Positions 17,212 to 26,006 of a stretch of DNA of 64,000 nucleotides are shown here, piece by piece (position 1 is the first letter of the stretch; every line of letters starts with the position of its first letter). A program made the position numbers and the translations under genes. The notes under the pieces are model-generated. The model searched no databases. It was given only the letters and a program-made list of their open reading frames with translations, and was not told the DNA's origin. The stretch is from Methylobacterium sp. C25 (GTDB lineage Bacteria > Pseudomonadota > Alphaproteobacteria > Rhizobiales > Beijerinckiaceae): NCBI RefSeq assembly GCF_021352225.1, contig NZ_JAAUVI010000002.1, positions 248,001 to 312,000 on the forward strand, in the 5' to 3' direction.

Positions 17212-18828
17212 GTGAAGTCGGTCCTCGAACTGGTGACGAAACTCGGGCCGGCACGGCTCGCCGCGATGGCGGCCGTCACGCTGACGCTCGTCGGCTTCTT
17301 CGCTTTCGTCATCCTGCGGATGTCGCGCCCGGACATGGGCGTGCTCTTCTCCGACCTGTCGATGCAGGATTCGGCGTCCGTGATCCGCGACCTCGATTCG
17401 CGTGGCATCACCTACGAGACCCGGGGCGATGCCGGCCAGACCATCCTGGCACCGCGTGCCGACCTCGCGCGGCTGCGCATGGACCTCGCCGGCAAGGGCC
17501 TGCCCCAGCAGGGAGGTGTCGGCTACGAGATCTTCGACAAGGGCGACGCCTTTTCCTCGACGAGCTTCGTCCAGAACGTGAATCACCTGCGCGCGCTCGA
17601 GGGCGAGTTGGCGCGCTCGATCCGCGCCATCGGCCGCGTCCAGGCCGCTCGCGTCCATCTCGTCCTGCCCGAGCGCCGCCTGTTCGAGCGCGACCGAGAG
17701 GCTCCGAGTGCTGCCATTGTGCTGAAGCTTGCAGGAGACCTCGACTCCTCGCAGGTCCGAGCCATCCGCCATCTCACGGCCTCCTCCGTCGAAGGCCTCA
17801 AGCCCGAGCGGGTCTCGATCGTCGACGAGCGCGGCCGCCTGTTGGCTGACGGTGCGCGCGGCGCCGAAGCCGACAGCGCCGTCGGCTACGAGGAGAAGCA
17901 GACGGGAATCGAGCGCCGGCTGCGCTCGCAGATCGAGGAGATCGTCGCCGGCGTCGTCGGCCAGGGCCGCGCCCGCGTCCAGGTCTCGGCCGATCTCGAC
18001 GTCAATCGCATCGAGAGCCGGTCGGAGACCTTCGACCCCGAGAGCCGCGTCGTGCGCTCCAGCCAGACGCGCAGCGAGAACGCCCTGACCGGCGGGGCCG
18101 AGGGGCAGGTCAGCGTCGGAAACGAACTGCCGGGCGCCAACCAGCCCGACAAGCAGCCGAGCCAAAAGGATTCGAGCCAGAAGAACGAGGAGACGACGAA
18201 CTACGAGATCTCCCGAGTCACCAAGACCGAGGTGGTCGAGGCCGGCCGCGTGAAGCGCCTCTCGGTCGCCGTGCTGGTCGATGGCGTCTACGTGCCGGGT
18301 GCCGATGGCAAGCCGACCTACCAGCCGCGCCCGGCCCAGGAGATCGACCGGATCACGGCGCTCGTTCGCACGGCGATCGGCTTCGACAAGACGCGCGGCG
18401 ATCAGGTCGAGGTGGTCAATCTGCGCTTCGCCGAGGCTCCGACCACTCCGGAGTTCTCCGAGCCGACACTGGTCCAGTCGCTGCTTAGCCCGACCAAGGA
18501 AGACGTCATGCGCTGGGTGGAGCTCGCCGTGCTCTCCGCGCTCACCGTGCTGGTCCTGATGGCGGTGGTCCGTCCGCTGCTGAAGCGTGTGCTGGAGAGC
18601 GAGGCGCCCGTCGCGATGCTCGGCAGCCCCGTGGCGGCGGCGCTGCCTGGCGGAGGTGAACTCGCCGTGCCCGCCATCGCCGTGGAGAACCGCACCGCGA
18701 CCTTTCTCGAACACGCCAAGCTGAACGGTAAGATCCAGGCCGAGACCGTCGAGCGCGTGGTCGACATGGTCCGCGCCAATCCGAACGAGACCGCCGAGGT
18801 TCTCCGCAACTGGATCCACGACAACTGA
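17212..18828 (+). CDS. fliF: Flagellar M-ring protein FliF
   Basis: About 538 residues from GTG 17212 (TTG 17161 and GTG 17197 are in-frame alternatives; none has a strong ribosome site, and the CtrA-like site favours a later start). Two membrane segments lie near residues 15-37 and 431-453. Between them is the FliF/YscJ ring-building region (GVGYEIFDKGDAFSSTSFVQ, ARVHLVLPERRLFERD). The C-terminal tail that binds FliG contains VDMVRANPNETAEVLRNWIH. It builds the MS ring in the inner membrane and starts the fliF-fliG-flbE-fliN-flbD run. Confidence 0.92.
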   Translation: MKSVLELVTKLGPARLAAMAAVTLTLVGFFAFVILRMSRPDMGVLFSDLSMQDSASVIRDLDSRGITYETRGDAGQTILAPRADLARLRMDLAGKGLPQQGGVGYEIFDKGDAFSSTSFVQNVNHLRALEGELARSIRAIGRVQAARVHLVLPERRLFERDREAPSAAIVLKLAGDLDSSQVRAIRHLTASSVEGLKPERVSIVDERGRLLADGARGAEADSAVGYEEKQTGIERRLRSQIEEIVAGVVGQGRARVQVSADLDVNRIESRSETFDPESRVVRSSQTRSENALTGGAEGQVSVGNELPGANQPDKQPSQKDSSQKNEETTNYEISRVTKTEVVEAGRVKRLSVAVLVDGVYVPGADGKPTYQPRPAQEIDRITALVRTAIGFDKTRGDQVEVVNLRFAEAPTTPEFSEPTLVQSLLSPTKEDVMRWVELAVLSALTVLVLMAVVRPLLKRVLESEAPVAMLGSPVAAALPGGGELAVPAIAVENRTATFLEHAKLNGKIQAETVERVVDMVRANPNETAEVLRNWIHDN

Positions 18829-18867
18829 GATGAACGCGATCTCGTCCCTTCCTGAGAGGAACCGGTC

Positions 18868-19920
18868 ATGGCAGCCGGCCTGAACCTCGCGACCCTGAAC
18901 AGCTTCGATGCCAGCGGCGGCTTCGACCAGCTCACGGGCGCGCAGCGCGCCGCGACGCTCCTGCTGCTGCTCGGCGAGGCCGAGGGCGCCGCGATCTGGC
19001 GCCTGCTCGACGAAGAGGAGGTCAAGAAGGTCTCGCACGCGATGGTGCAGCTTGGCTCGCTCGAGGCCGAGACCATCGAGCGGCTGATCGTCGACTTCGT
19101 GTCGCGCCTGCCCTCGGGCGGCGGCATCACCTCGAACTACGAGCGCACCGAGTCGCTTCTGCTCAAGATCTTCCCGTCCGAGCAGGTCACCTCGATCATG
19201 GCGGAGATCAAGGGCGCCTCGGCGAAGCGCGTTTGGGGCAGCCTGACCCAGATCGACCCGGACATCCTCGCCGCCTTCCTGCGCAACGAATACCCGCAGA
19301 CCGTCGCCGTCGTGCTCTCGAAGGTGCGGCCCGACTACGCGGCTCGTGTGCTCACCATCCTGCCGGAAGAGTTCGCGATCGACGTGCTCAACCGGATGCT
19401 GCGCATGGAGACCGTGCAGAAGGAGGCCCTGCGCCACATCGAGGAGACCCTGCGCGTCGAGTTCGTCTCGACCATCGCCCAGAGCACGCGCCGCGACGCG
19501 CACGAGCTTATGGCCGACGTCTTCAACGCCTTCGACCGCCAGACCGAGACGCGCTTCCTCGCCGCCCTCGACCAGGGCAATCGCGGCTCGGCCAAGCGCA
19601 TCCGCGAATTGATGTTCACCTTCGAGGACCTGCTCAAGCTCGACCCGGGCTCCGTGCAGACCCTGATGCGCAGCATCGACAACGACACGCTCTGCCGCGC
19701 GCTGAAGGGTGCCGACGAGCGCGTGCGTGGCTTCTTCTTGGCCCAGATGTCGACCCGCGCCGCCAAGAACCTCACCGACGAGATGGGATCGATGGGCCCG
19801 ATCCGCCTCAAGGAAGTGGATGAGGCACAGGCCAAGATGACCGAACTCGCGAAGGAGCTCGCCGAGAAGGGCGAGATCATGATCGCCAAGAATGGCGGCG
19901 AAGAGGAGCTGGTCTATTGA
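18868..19920 (+). CDS. fliG: Flagellar motor switch protein FliG
   Basis: A 350-residue rotor protein linking the M ring to the C ring and contacting the stator. Middle-domain motif LRNEYPQTVAVVLSKVRPDY is present (EYPQT in place of the more common EHPQT). The C-terminal torque helix region reads RIRELMFTFEDLLKLDPGSV with the expected charged residues. A GAGAGG ribosome site precedes ATG 18868. It overlaps the next gene by four bases (TTGA), so the two are translationally coupled. Confidence 0.94.
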   Translation: MAAGLNLATLNSFDASGGFDQLTGAQRAATLLLLLGEAEGAAIWRLLDEEEVKKVSHAMVQLGSLEAETIERLIVDFVSRLPSGGGITSNYERTESLLLKIFPSEQVTSIMAEIKGASAKRVWGSLTQIDPDILAAFLRNEYPQTVAVVLSKVRPDYAARVLTILPEEFAIDVLNRMLRMETVQKEALRHIEETLRVEFVSTIAQSTRRDAHELMADVFNAFDRQTETRFLAALDQGNRGSAKRIRELMFTFEDLLKLDPGSVQTLMRSIDNDTLCRALKGADERVRGFFLAQMSTRAAKNLTDEMGSMGPIRLKEVDEAQAKMTELAKELAEKGEIMIAKNGGEEELVY

Positions 19921-20513
19921 ACGCGCGGCCCTTCCTGTTCGACACGGACTTCCGGCGGCCGAATGCGCAGGGCGCTGCGCGCGAGGCGGCGGCCGTCGCC
20001 GATGCGGAGGCGCGCGCTTATGCCCGCGGCCTCGAAGAGGGACGAGCCCAGGCCCAGGCGCAGGCCCAGGCTCGACTTTCCGACGCGCTGAATCGGCTCG
20101 CGCTCGCCGCATCGGGGCTCCTGTCGCAATCCGATGCCCGCGACGCTGAGCGTGAGGACCAGGCGATCACCTTCGCCACCGCACTCGCACGCAAGCTCGC
20201 GGGTGACGCCCTCGTTGCGAGCCCGCTAGCCGCTGTCGAGGAGGCGGCGCGCTCGGCGCTCCAGCATGTGCGCGGCGTGCCGCATCTCGTCGTCCGCGTG
20301 AACGACGCCATCGTCGAGGACGCGGAGGCGCTGGTGAAACGGCTTGCCCGCGAGCGCGGCTTCGAGGGGCGTCTCGTCGTGCTCGGCGAGCCGGACCTTC
20401 CGGAGGGCGATGCGCGCATCGAATGGGCCGACGGCGGCGTCGTGCGTGAGCGCGCACGGGTCGAAGAGGCGGCGCTCGGCGCCGCAGGCATTCTCTCATC
20501 ACGGCACAGCTGA
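19917..20513 (+). CDS. FliH/FlbE-type flagellar export protein
   Basis: A 198-residue protein starting at TTG 19917 inside the fliG stop, after GAAGAGGAG. It has an FDTDFRRP N-terminus, an Ala/Glu/Gln-rich coiled segment (about 20-60) and a C-terminal domain typical of FliH/FlbE, the stator-like regulator of the FliI export ATPase. Sequence similarity to FliH is weak, but order (fliG-flbE-fliN-flbD) is that of Caulobacter, where the gene is flbE. It ends 12 bases before fliN. Confidence 0.75.
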   Translation: MNARPFLFDTDFRRPNAQGAAREAAAVADAEARAYARGLEEGRAQAQAQAQARLSDALNRLALAASGLLSQSDARDAEREDQAITFATALARKLAGDALVASPLAAVEEAARSALQHVRGVPHLVVRVNDAIVEDAEALVKRLARERGFEGRLVVLGEPDLPEGDARIEWADGGVVRERARVEEAALGAAGILSSRHS

Positions 20514-20525
20514 GGCATCGCATCC

Positions 20526-20873
20526 ATGGCAAGCGACGATTTCCAACTGCCGCAGCTCGGCGACCTGGACCACTCCTTCGACGGCGCCGGTCCGGAATCG
20601 GTGCTCGACGCGCCGACCACGCCGAAGACCGCCTCGGATCTCGAACAGGTCTTCGACGTACCCGTCGTGGTGTCCGCGGTGCTCGGCTCCTCGCGCATGC
20701 CGATCGGCGACCTGTTGCGCCTCGAGCCCGGCGCGGTGCTGGAGCTCGACCGCAAGGTCGGCGAGGCCATCGACATCTTCGTGAACAACCGCCTCGTCGC
20801 CCGCGGCGAAGTCGTGCTGGTCGAGGAGCGCCTCGGCGTCACCATGACCGAGATCATCAAGAACGATCACTGA
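20526..20873 (+). CDS. fliN: Flagellar motor switch protein FliN
   Basis: A 115-residue C-ring protein. The C-terminal SpoA domain covers about residues 38-112: VFDVPVVVSAVLGSSRMPIG, LLRLEPGAVLELDRKVGEAI and FVNNRLVARGEVVLVEERLG. The N-terminal 35 residues are variable and acidic. FliN forms the lower C ring with FliG and FliM. A GAGG motif precedes ATG 20526. Confidence 0.94.
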   Translation: MASDDFQLPQLGDLDHSFDGAGPESVLDAPTTPKTASDLEQVFDVPVVVSAVLGSSRMPIGDLLRLEPGAVLELDRKVGEAIDIFVNNRLVARGEVVLVEERLGVTMTEIIKNDH

Positions 20874-20917
20874 AACGACGCCGGGCCGAGAGGCCGAGCG
20901 AACGGAAAGATTGACCC

Positions 20918-22282
20918 ATGCGGCTCCTCATCGTCGGACGGCTCTCGGGAGAGCTCGTCACCGCTTCGAAGATCGCCATGAACCGCGGTGCCGCCGTCAC
21001 ACATGCGGACGGAATCGAGCAGGGCCTCGCCGTCCTGCGTGCTCGCGGCGGCGACCTCGTGATGGTCGAGGTCAGCCTCGACATTCGCCGTTTCGTCACC
21101 GCCCTGGCCGAGGAGCGCATCCGCACCCCGGTCGTCGCGTGCGGCATCACCGCCGACGCCAAGGCGGCTGTCGCCGCGATCCAGGCCGGCGCCAAGGAGT
21201 ACATCCCGCTCCCGCCCGATCCCGAAATGATCGCCGCAGTGCTGGAGGCGGTCGCCGCCGACGGCCGCAGCTTCGTCTGGCGCGACCCGTCCATGGAGCG
21301 CGTCGTCAAGCTCGCGGAGCAGATCGCCCGCTCGGACGCCTCCGTGCTGATCACTGGCGAGAGTGGCACCGGCAAGGAGGTGCTCGCCCGCCACGTTCAC
21401 GCGCGCTCGAACCGCGCGAACAAGCCCTTTGTCTCGGTGAATTGCGCTGCCATTCCCGAGGCCCTGCTCGAATCCGAGCTGTTCGGGCACGAGAAGGGTG
21501 CCTTCACGGGTGCCGTCGCCCGCCGGATCGGCCGCTTCGAAGAGGCCAATGGCGGCACGCTACTCCTCGACGAGATCTCGGAGATGGATGTGCGCCTGCA
21601 GTCCAAGCTGCTGCGCGCGTTGCAGGAGCGTGTCATCGACCGCGTCGGCGGTTCAGCGCCGGTGAAAGTCGACATCCGCGTGCTCGCCACCTCGAACCGG
21701 CAACTCGCCGAGGAGGTGAAGAAGGGCACGTTCCGCGAGGATCTCTACTATCGCCTCAACGTCGTCCACCTGCGCATTCCGGCTCTGCGCGAGCGGCCGG
21801 CGGACATCCTCGAACTCGCCGCGCATTTCGCGAAGAAATACGCCGAGGCGAACGGTTTGCCGGTTCGCCCGCTCTCCCGCGAGGCGACGGCGCTGATCAC
21901 GAAAAGCCCTTGGCGCGGCAACGTGCGCGAACTGGAGAACACGGTGCACCGCGCCGTGCTGCTCGCCACCGGCTCGGAGATTGGCAACGACGCGGTCCTG
22001 ACGCCGGAGGGCGACGCGATCGGCGCCGTCGTCGGCCCCGCCGAGCGCGCGGCCCAGGTCGCCGAGGCCGCGACGCGCGGCCTGGTGGGCCGAACCGTCG
22101 CCGACGTGGAGCGCGACCTGATCCTCGACACGCTGGACCATTGCCTCGGCAACCGGACCCACGCGGCCAAGATCCTTGGCATCTCGATCCGGACGCTGCG
22201 CAACAAGCTCAACGAGTATGTCCAAGCGGGAATTGGCGTGGCCGAGCCGGGCAGCGTTCGGGCGGTCGCTGCCTACGGCTGA
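20918..22282 (+). CDS. flbD: Sigma-54-dependent flagellar regulator FlbD
   Basis: A 454-residue activator. The N-terminal receiver-like domain (1-115) is degenerate and lacks an obvious phosphorylatable Asp pocket, as in Caulobacter FlbD. The AAA+ domain has Walker A GESGTGKE (147-154), the sigma-54 contact loop GAFTGA (194-199) and Walker B LLLDEI (215-220). A Fis-type helix-turn-helix closes the protein (AAKILGISIRTLRNKL). In Caulobacter FlbD, with FliX, activates late flagellar genes once the basal body is built. It is last in the fliF run. Confidence 0.93.
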   Translation: MRLLIVGRLSGELVTASKIAMNRGAAVTHADGIEQGLAVLRARGGDLVMVEVSLDIRRFVTALAEERIRTPVVACGITADAKAAVAAIQAGAKEYIPLPPDPEMIAAVLEAVAADGRSFVWRDPSMERVVKLAEQIARSDASVLITGESGTGKEVLARHVHARSNRANKPFVSVNCAAIPEALLESELFGHEKGAFTGAVARRIGRFEEANGGTLLLDEISEMDVRLQSKLLRALQERVIDRVGGSAPVKVDIRVLATSNRQLAEEVKKGTFREDLYYRLNVVHLRIPALRERPADILELAAHFAKKYAEANGLPVRPLSREATALITKSPWRGNVRELENTVHRAVLLATGSEIGNDAVLTPEGDAIGAVVGPAERAAQVAEAATRGLVGRTVADVERDLILDTLDHCLGNRTHAAKILGISIRTLRNKLNEYVQAGIGVAEPGSVRAVAAYG

Positions 22283-22289
22283 GGTGGCA

Positions 22290-22568
22290 TCACCGGCGCC
22301 GACCGGATTGGGCGTCTGCGTCCTGCTTGGCTGCGACCTCGGCCAATTTCTTCAAGGTGACGTATCGGACGATGTCGATCTCGATGTCGCGGATGGTCTC
22401 CTCGACGAGGTGCCGCTGCAGGCTCCGCCGCGGATCGTGCGGATCGAGGTTCTCCCGCTCCTGTAGGCGGAGAACAGCCTGGCGTACGACGTCATAGACG
22501 GCATCGCGCTCTTCCCGGCTCATCGACGGGTTGACCGCACGCGCGACAAGATCTGTGAAATCCGACAT
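22290..22568 (-). CDS. Small conserved alphaproteobacterial protein, function unknown
   Basis: Ninety-two residues from the ATG read at 22568. It is charged and helical, with REERDAVYDVVRQAVLRLQ and LVEETIRDIEIDIVRYV, resembling short helical proteins of Hyphomicrobiales that share a (V)Y-x-x-x-R-x-A-(L/V) pattern and an E-E-x-I-R segment. A longer open frame upstream is arginine-rich and unlike a protein. It converges with flbD, leaving seven bases between the two stops. No flagellar role is implied by the sequence. Confidence 0.65.
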   Translation of the reverse strand: MSDFTDLVARAVNPSMSREERDAVYDVVRQAVLRLQERENLDPHDPRRSLQRHLVEETIRDIEIDIVRYVTLKKLAEVAAKQDADAQSGRRR

Positions 22569-22790
22569 GGGCCTATGACGGCAAAATCCCTCGGTGAGCC
22601 TCCTACCAGAGGTGCCCGCTCGCGATCCAGCCGCCGATGAGATCGCCCGTCTCGCTCGGACACGTCGTCGTCGCGTGTCTCGCACGAGGCACGAAAAGTT
22701 TCACCGAATCAACGGGTTGAGTCGGGCGTCAGCAAGGGGCTGACGCCACTGTTTTGCAGCCTGCTCAACTGCGCAGGCGGAAACACGCGA

Positions 22791-24128
22791 TCAGAGCCGC
22801 TGGTCCTTGACGCCGCTGATCAGCAGCGATGCGGAACTCCAGAGCGCGAAGCAGCAGAAGAGCGTGATCAGGAGGACATGCCCCCGCTCCGGATAGATCG
22901 ACGAGTCCGGGATCGTGGGTGGAACAAACGTCGCAAGATAGACCTGCTGCTTGCTCGCGGCGATGCGCGCCCTGTCAAGCATCAGGTGAAGCGACTCGTT
23001 GAGCTTCTCGGCGATCGTCTGCTCGACCTTCAGCCCTTCGAATTCGAGGAGGGCCTGCGTGATGTTGTTCGGGGCGCCCGCGGCGAGCCCCTCATTGGTC
23101 AGCTGGTTCCTCAGCCGCGTGATCTGACCGTCGACCGCCGCGACAGTCGCGACCAGCGTCTGGATACCGCGTGAATTCTCGTCGAGCCGTGAGCCGCGCA
23201 GCACCTGCAGGTCGTTCTCGGCCTTCAGCTTGTCCTTCTGCAGCTCACTGATGGTCTTCAGCGTCGACTCTGCGGTCTTGACCGGGTCGATGATGCCCCA
23301 GGTATTGCGGAAATTCTGGAGGGCGACGCGGGCCTTCTTCAGCCGTTCGTCCGAAGCCTGGGCGTCCTTTTCGGCGTGGGCGACGAGATCGGCCTGCGCG
23401 CGCCGGGAGATATCGTTGACCAGACCTTCCGAGCGCTCCATGACCAGCTTGGAGATCGCCAGCGCGTCCTCTGGCGTGAAGGCCCGCACTGTCACGGAGA
23501 TCACGCCCGAGACCATCTCGATGTGGGCGTTAACGTGCTGGAGCCAATACTTCGCCAATTCCTCGATCGGCTGTCCGTCGCGGTAGCGCGCCCAGAAATC
23601 GGCCTCCCGTCGGGAAAACATCTTCGAGACCTGCAGCTCGGTCTGCGCGATCTCCGCCATGGCCCGACTCTGAATGAAGTCGCGGACGATAAAGCTGTCC
23701 TGGCTGTTGTGCTTGCCGATGAGGCCGGCGAACTCTCCGCCGCCTGTGGTCTGTCCCATCGGCTCGACATTGCCGCGAACCGCGAACTTGACCTCGGCGA
23801 CGTATTGGTCGGAGGCGAACACGAAGAGGTAGAGCGCCATCAGCGCCGTCGGCAGAAGCACGAAGGCGCCTATGCGTTTGGCCAGGACGACCTGGAGTTT
23901 CTCTTCAGGCTTGGGTTCACTGGGTCGAAGGCCGGGCAGACGGCGCCAGTCGATCTGTTCCCGGGCACGCCGCAGCAATGCGACCGCACCCTTCGGCTTG
24001 ATCGGATCGAGTGTCTCAGCGTTGCGGCGTAGCTCGGGCACGGAACGCCGGGCCAGATCCATCAGGCCTTGCAGGCCCTCACTCGGCCTCGTCTTGGCCT
24101 CGCGGTGCCTGACTTCGTCGGCATTCAT
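22791..24128 (-). CDS. KpsE-like capsule/polysaccharide export inner-membrane protein
   Basis: A 445-residue protein with a cytoplasmic N-terminus, a membrane segment at about 87-106, a large periplasmic coiled-coil region (about 230-380, e.g. ARVALQNFRNTWGIIDPVK and ELQKDKLKAENDLQVLRGS) and a C-terminal membrane segment at about 415-437. The SIYPERGHVLLITL lead into the last segment is characteristic of the KpsE/CtrB family, which couples the capsule ABC exporter to the outer membrane. No kpsT, kpsM or kpsD homologue is adjacent, so its partner must be elsewhere. Confidence 0.85.
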   Translation of the reverse strand: MNADEVRHREAKTRPSEGLQGLMDLARRSVPELRRNAETLDPIKPKGAVALLRRAREQIDWRRLPGLRPSEPKPEEKLQVVLAKRIGAFVLLPTALMALYLFVFASDQYVAEVKFAVRGNVEPMGQTTGGGEFAGLIGKHNSQDSFIVRDFIQSRAMAEIAQTELQVSKMFSRREADFWARYRDGQPIEELAKYWLQHVNAHIEMVSGVISVTVRAFTPEDALAISKLVMERSEGLVNDISRRAQADLVAHAEKDAQASDERLKKARVALQNFRNTWGIIDPVKTAESTLKTISELQKDKLKAENDLQVLRGSRLDENSRGIQTLVATVAAVDGQITRLRNQLTNEGLAAGAPNNITQALLEFEGLKVEQTIAEKLNESLHLMLDRARIAASKQQVYLATFVPPTIPDSSIYPERGHVLLITLFCCFALWSSASLLISGVKDQRL

Positions 24129-24417
24129 TCAGTCGGGTCCCTGCGGATCCATCGGCGGGTATGAACCGTCGCGCTCCGGACATGAGCGCCTTACCACGAT
24201 CGATGGGCCGGATCGCTCGTGCCTCGTCGTTGGGTCTCTTTTTTTTCAGCCCTTTTTGTGGCGCCTGCGGCACTTGGGCAGCAGCGCGGTGGTGGTAGGG
24301 AAACGGTGCTTCCGCGATACGAGGTTGGAAAGACGTTACCGCGCCCGCGATGCCGGAGGAGGACGCCGTTTGGGCAAGCAGGCAATTCAGGGGGCAGCGC
24401 CCGCAACCCGGACGACG

Positions 24418-24753
24418 ATGCGTGCAGCGAAGGTCAAATTCGACGCCATCGTCGTGGTTTGCGCGAAATGCGCCAAGCGTCAGGGATTCGCCAAGCGTGA
24501 TTTCTGCCGCTCATTGAAGCAGGCATTCCGGCGCGACACCCGTGGCCGGAAGATCAAGGTCGTCGAAAGCGGCTGCTTTGGTCCCTGTCCGAAGCGCCTG
24601 GTTGCCGTCGCCACACCGGCCTCGATGAGCCGCAGGCGGGTTGTGCTGCTCAATCCCGGTCTCATCTCGTCGGAGATCCAGGGACTGCTTCCCGATCTCG
24701 GTGTGGTCACCGCCCCGATATCCTCGGCCGCAAATCCTGGGAGCGGCGCGTGA
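24418..24753 (+). CDS. Small cysteine-rich, ferredoxin-like protein
   Basis: A 111-residue protein. Cysteines occur as CAKCAKRQGF (a C-X2-C pair), FCRSL and GCFGPCPKR, the four-Cys pattern of thioredoxin-fold [2Fe-2S] ferredoxins. VVCAKCAK followed by ESGCFGPCP supports that reading, but I cannot name a family with certainty. The ATG at 24418 is the first start close to the conserved part; the frame is open upstream. Its stop overlaps the start of the flippase-like gene (TGATG), so the two are probably co-expressed. Confidence 0.6.
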   Translation: MRAAKVKFDAIVVVCAKCAKRQGFAKRDFCRSLKQAFRRDTRGRKIKVVESGCFGPCPKRLVAVATPASMSRRRVVLLNPGLISSEIQGLLPDLGVVTAPISSAANPGSGA

Positions 24754-25805
24754 TGTCGCTCGGCATGGGCCGCCTCGGGCGCCCGCTGCTGCGCCGGCTG
24801 CCGCTCGCCGGTACGGTACTCGGCGTCGCGCTGGCACTCTGGCTTATTTCCACGAACGACCTCGCCGCCATCGGCGCGGCGTTCGGCCGGATCGGCTTTT
24901 TCGGTCTGGCGGGCGTTGTGCTGGTGCGTGTCGGGCTGATCCTCCTGTGTGGTCTCGCCTGGGCGCGCACCCTCGACGGCCTGGCGCACACCGGAAGCGC
25001 GCCCTTCGTCATCCTCCGCTTCGTCCGCGAGGGCATCAATGTGCTGCTTCCGGTTGCCTCCGTCGGCGGCGAGTTCGTGGGAGGGCGACTTCTGACCTTC
25101 TGGGGCGTCACCGGTACCCTGGCTGCGGCATCGGTCTTGGCCGACATGCTGATCCAGGTCGCCAGCGAGATGGCCTTCATCGTCCTGGGTGTGCTGCTGC
25201 TCCAGAAGGTCGAGGGCGAGCAAGCAGCCTCTCTGGCGAGTTGGACGCTCGAAGCCCTCGCGGTGGCCGCGATTCTGCTGTCAGCCTTCTTTTTCCTGCA
25301 ACGATCCGGTGCAGCCCGGTTGATCGAGCGCCGTATCGTCTCGTTGGGACATCAGGTCTCCTCGGCTCCAGAGAACGGGGGAGGTGCCGAACCAGGCATT
25401 CAGGCGGCCCTGGATTCGGTTTGGGGACGCGGTCGACGCTTCGGTCTCGCCAAAGCCTTCTTCCTGCATCTCGCGGCTTGGGGCCTCGGCGCCACCGAGA
25501 TCTGGATCGCGCTGGCCTGCCTCGGTATCGAAATCGGCATCACCGATGTCATCGTGCTGGAATCGCTCTCCCAGGCGATCAAGTCCGCGGCTTTCCCGGT
25601 ACCGAGCGGGCTCGGCGTCCAAGAGGGAAGTTTCGTGCTCATCGGCGCCCTGTTCGGAATCGATGCGGGGACCGCCATCGCCCTGTCGCTGGTCAAGCGC
25701 GTGCCCGACGTGGTGCTCGGCCTGCCCTCTCTGATCGCCTGGCAGGTCCTGGAGGCCCGACGCGCGACAGTTCTTCCACCCGCTCCTGTCGCTGATCCCC
25801 GTTAG
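24753..25805 (+). CDS. HpnL-like flippase-domain membrane protein
   Basis: A 350-residue polytopic protein with about seven or eight hydrophobic segments. It shows LPG-synthase transmembrane/HpnL family features: FVREGINVLLPVASVGGEFV, LLADMLIQVASEM-like sequence and FPVPSGLGVQEGSFVLIGAL near the C-terminus. Relatives move lipids or are linked to hopanoid synthesis, both plausible in Methylobacterium. ATG 24753 is preferred over GTG 24750. It is coupled to the ferredoxin-like gene by a TGATG overlap. No squalene-hopene genes are in the window. Confidence 0.8.
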   Translation: MSLGMGRLGRPLLRRLPLAGTVLGVALALWLISTNDLAAIGAAFGRIGFFGLAGVVLVRVGLILLCGLAWARTLDGLAHTGSAPFVILRFVREGINVLLPVASVGGEFVGGRLLTFWGVTGTLAAASVLADMLIQVASEMAFIVLGVLLLQKVEGEQAASLASWTLEALAVAAILLSAFFFLQRSGAARLIERRIVSLGHQVSSAPENGGGAEPGIQAALDSVWGRGRRFGLAKAFFLHLAAWGLGATEIWIALACLGIEIGITDVIVLESLSQAIKSAAFPVPSGLGVQEGSFVLIGALFGIDAGTAIALSLVKRVPDVVLGLPSLIAWQVLEARRATVLPPAPVADPR

Positions 25806-26006
25806 GCCAACTTTGTCCCGGGCCGGAAGGATCGTCTTCGAGCCCAAGGAAGGGCACACAACCCGATCCGCTCGCCTACGAGGGCGATGATCGGTTATGC
25901 ATCATTACCGGGTTTGGGACTCTGCTCCGCTGTCGATCCTGTGCGGGCGTAGGCCTCGATGGAACCGGCCAAACCCGACGAGTGGCGTCGAAGGGAGGGC
26001 GAAGAG

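Noticed and set aside
17209..20112. Very long open frame (about 967 codons) on the minus strand opposite fliF and fliG
   Set aside because: It mirrors the codon pattern of well-supported flagellar genes in high-GC DNA; the translation is Arg/Asp/Leu-rich without domains.
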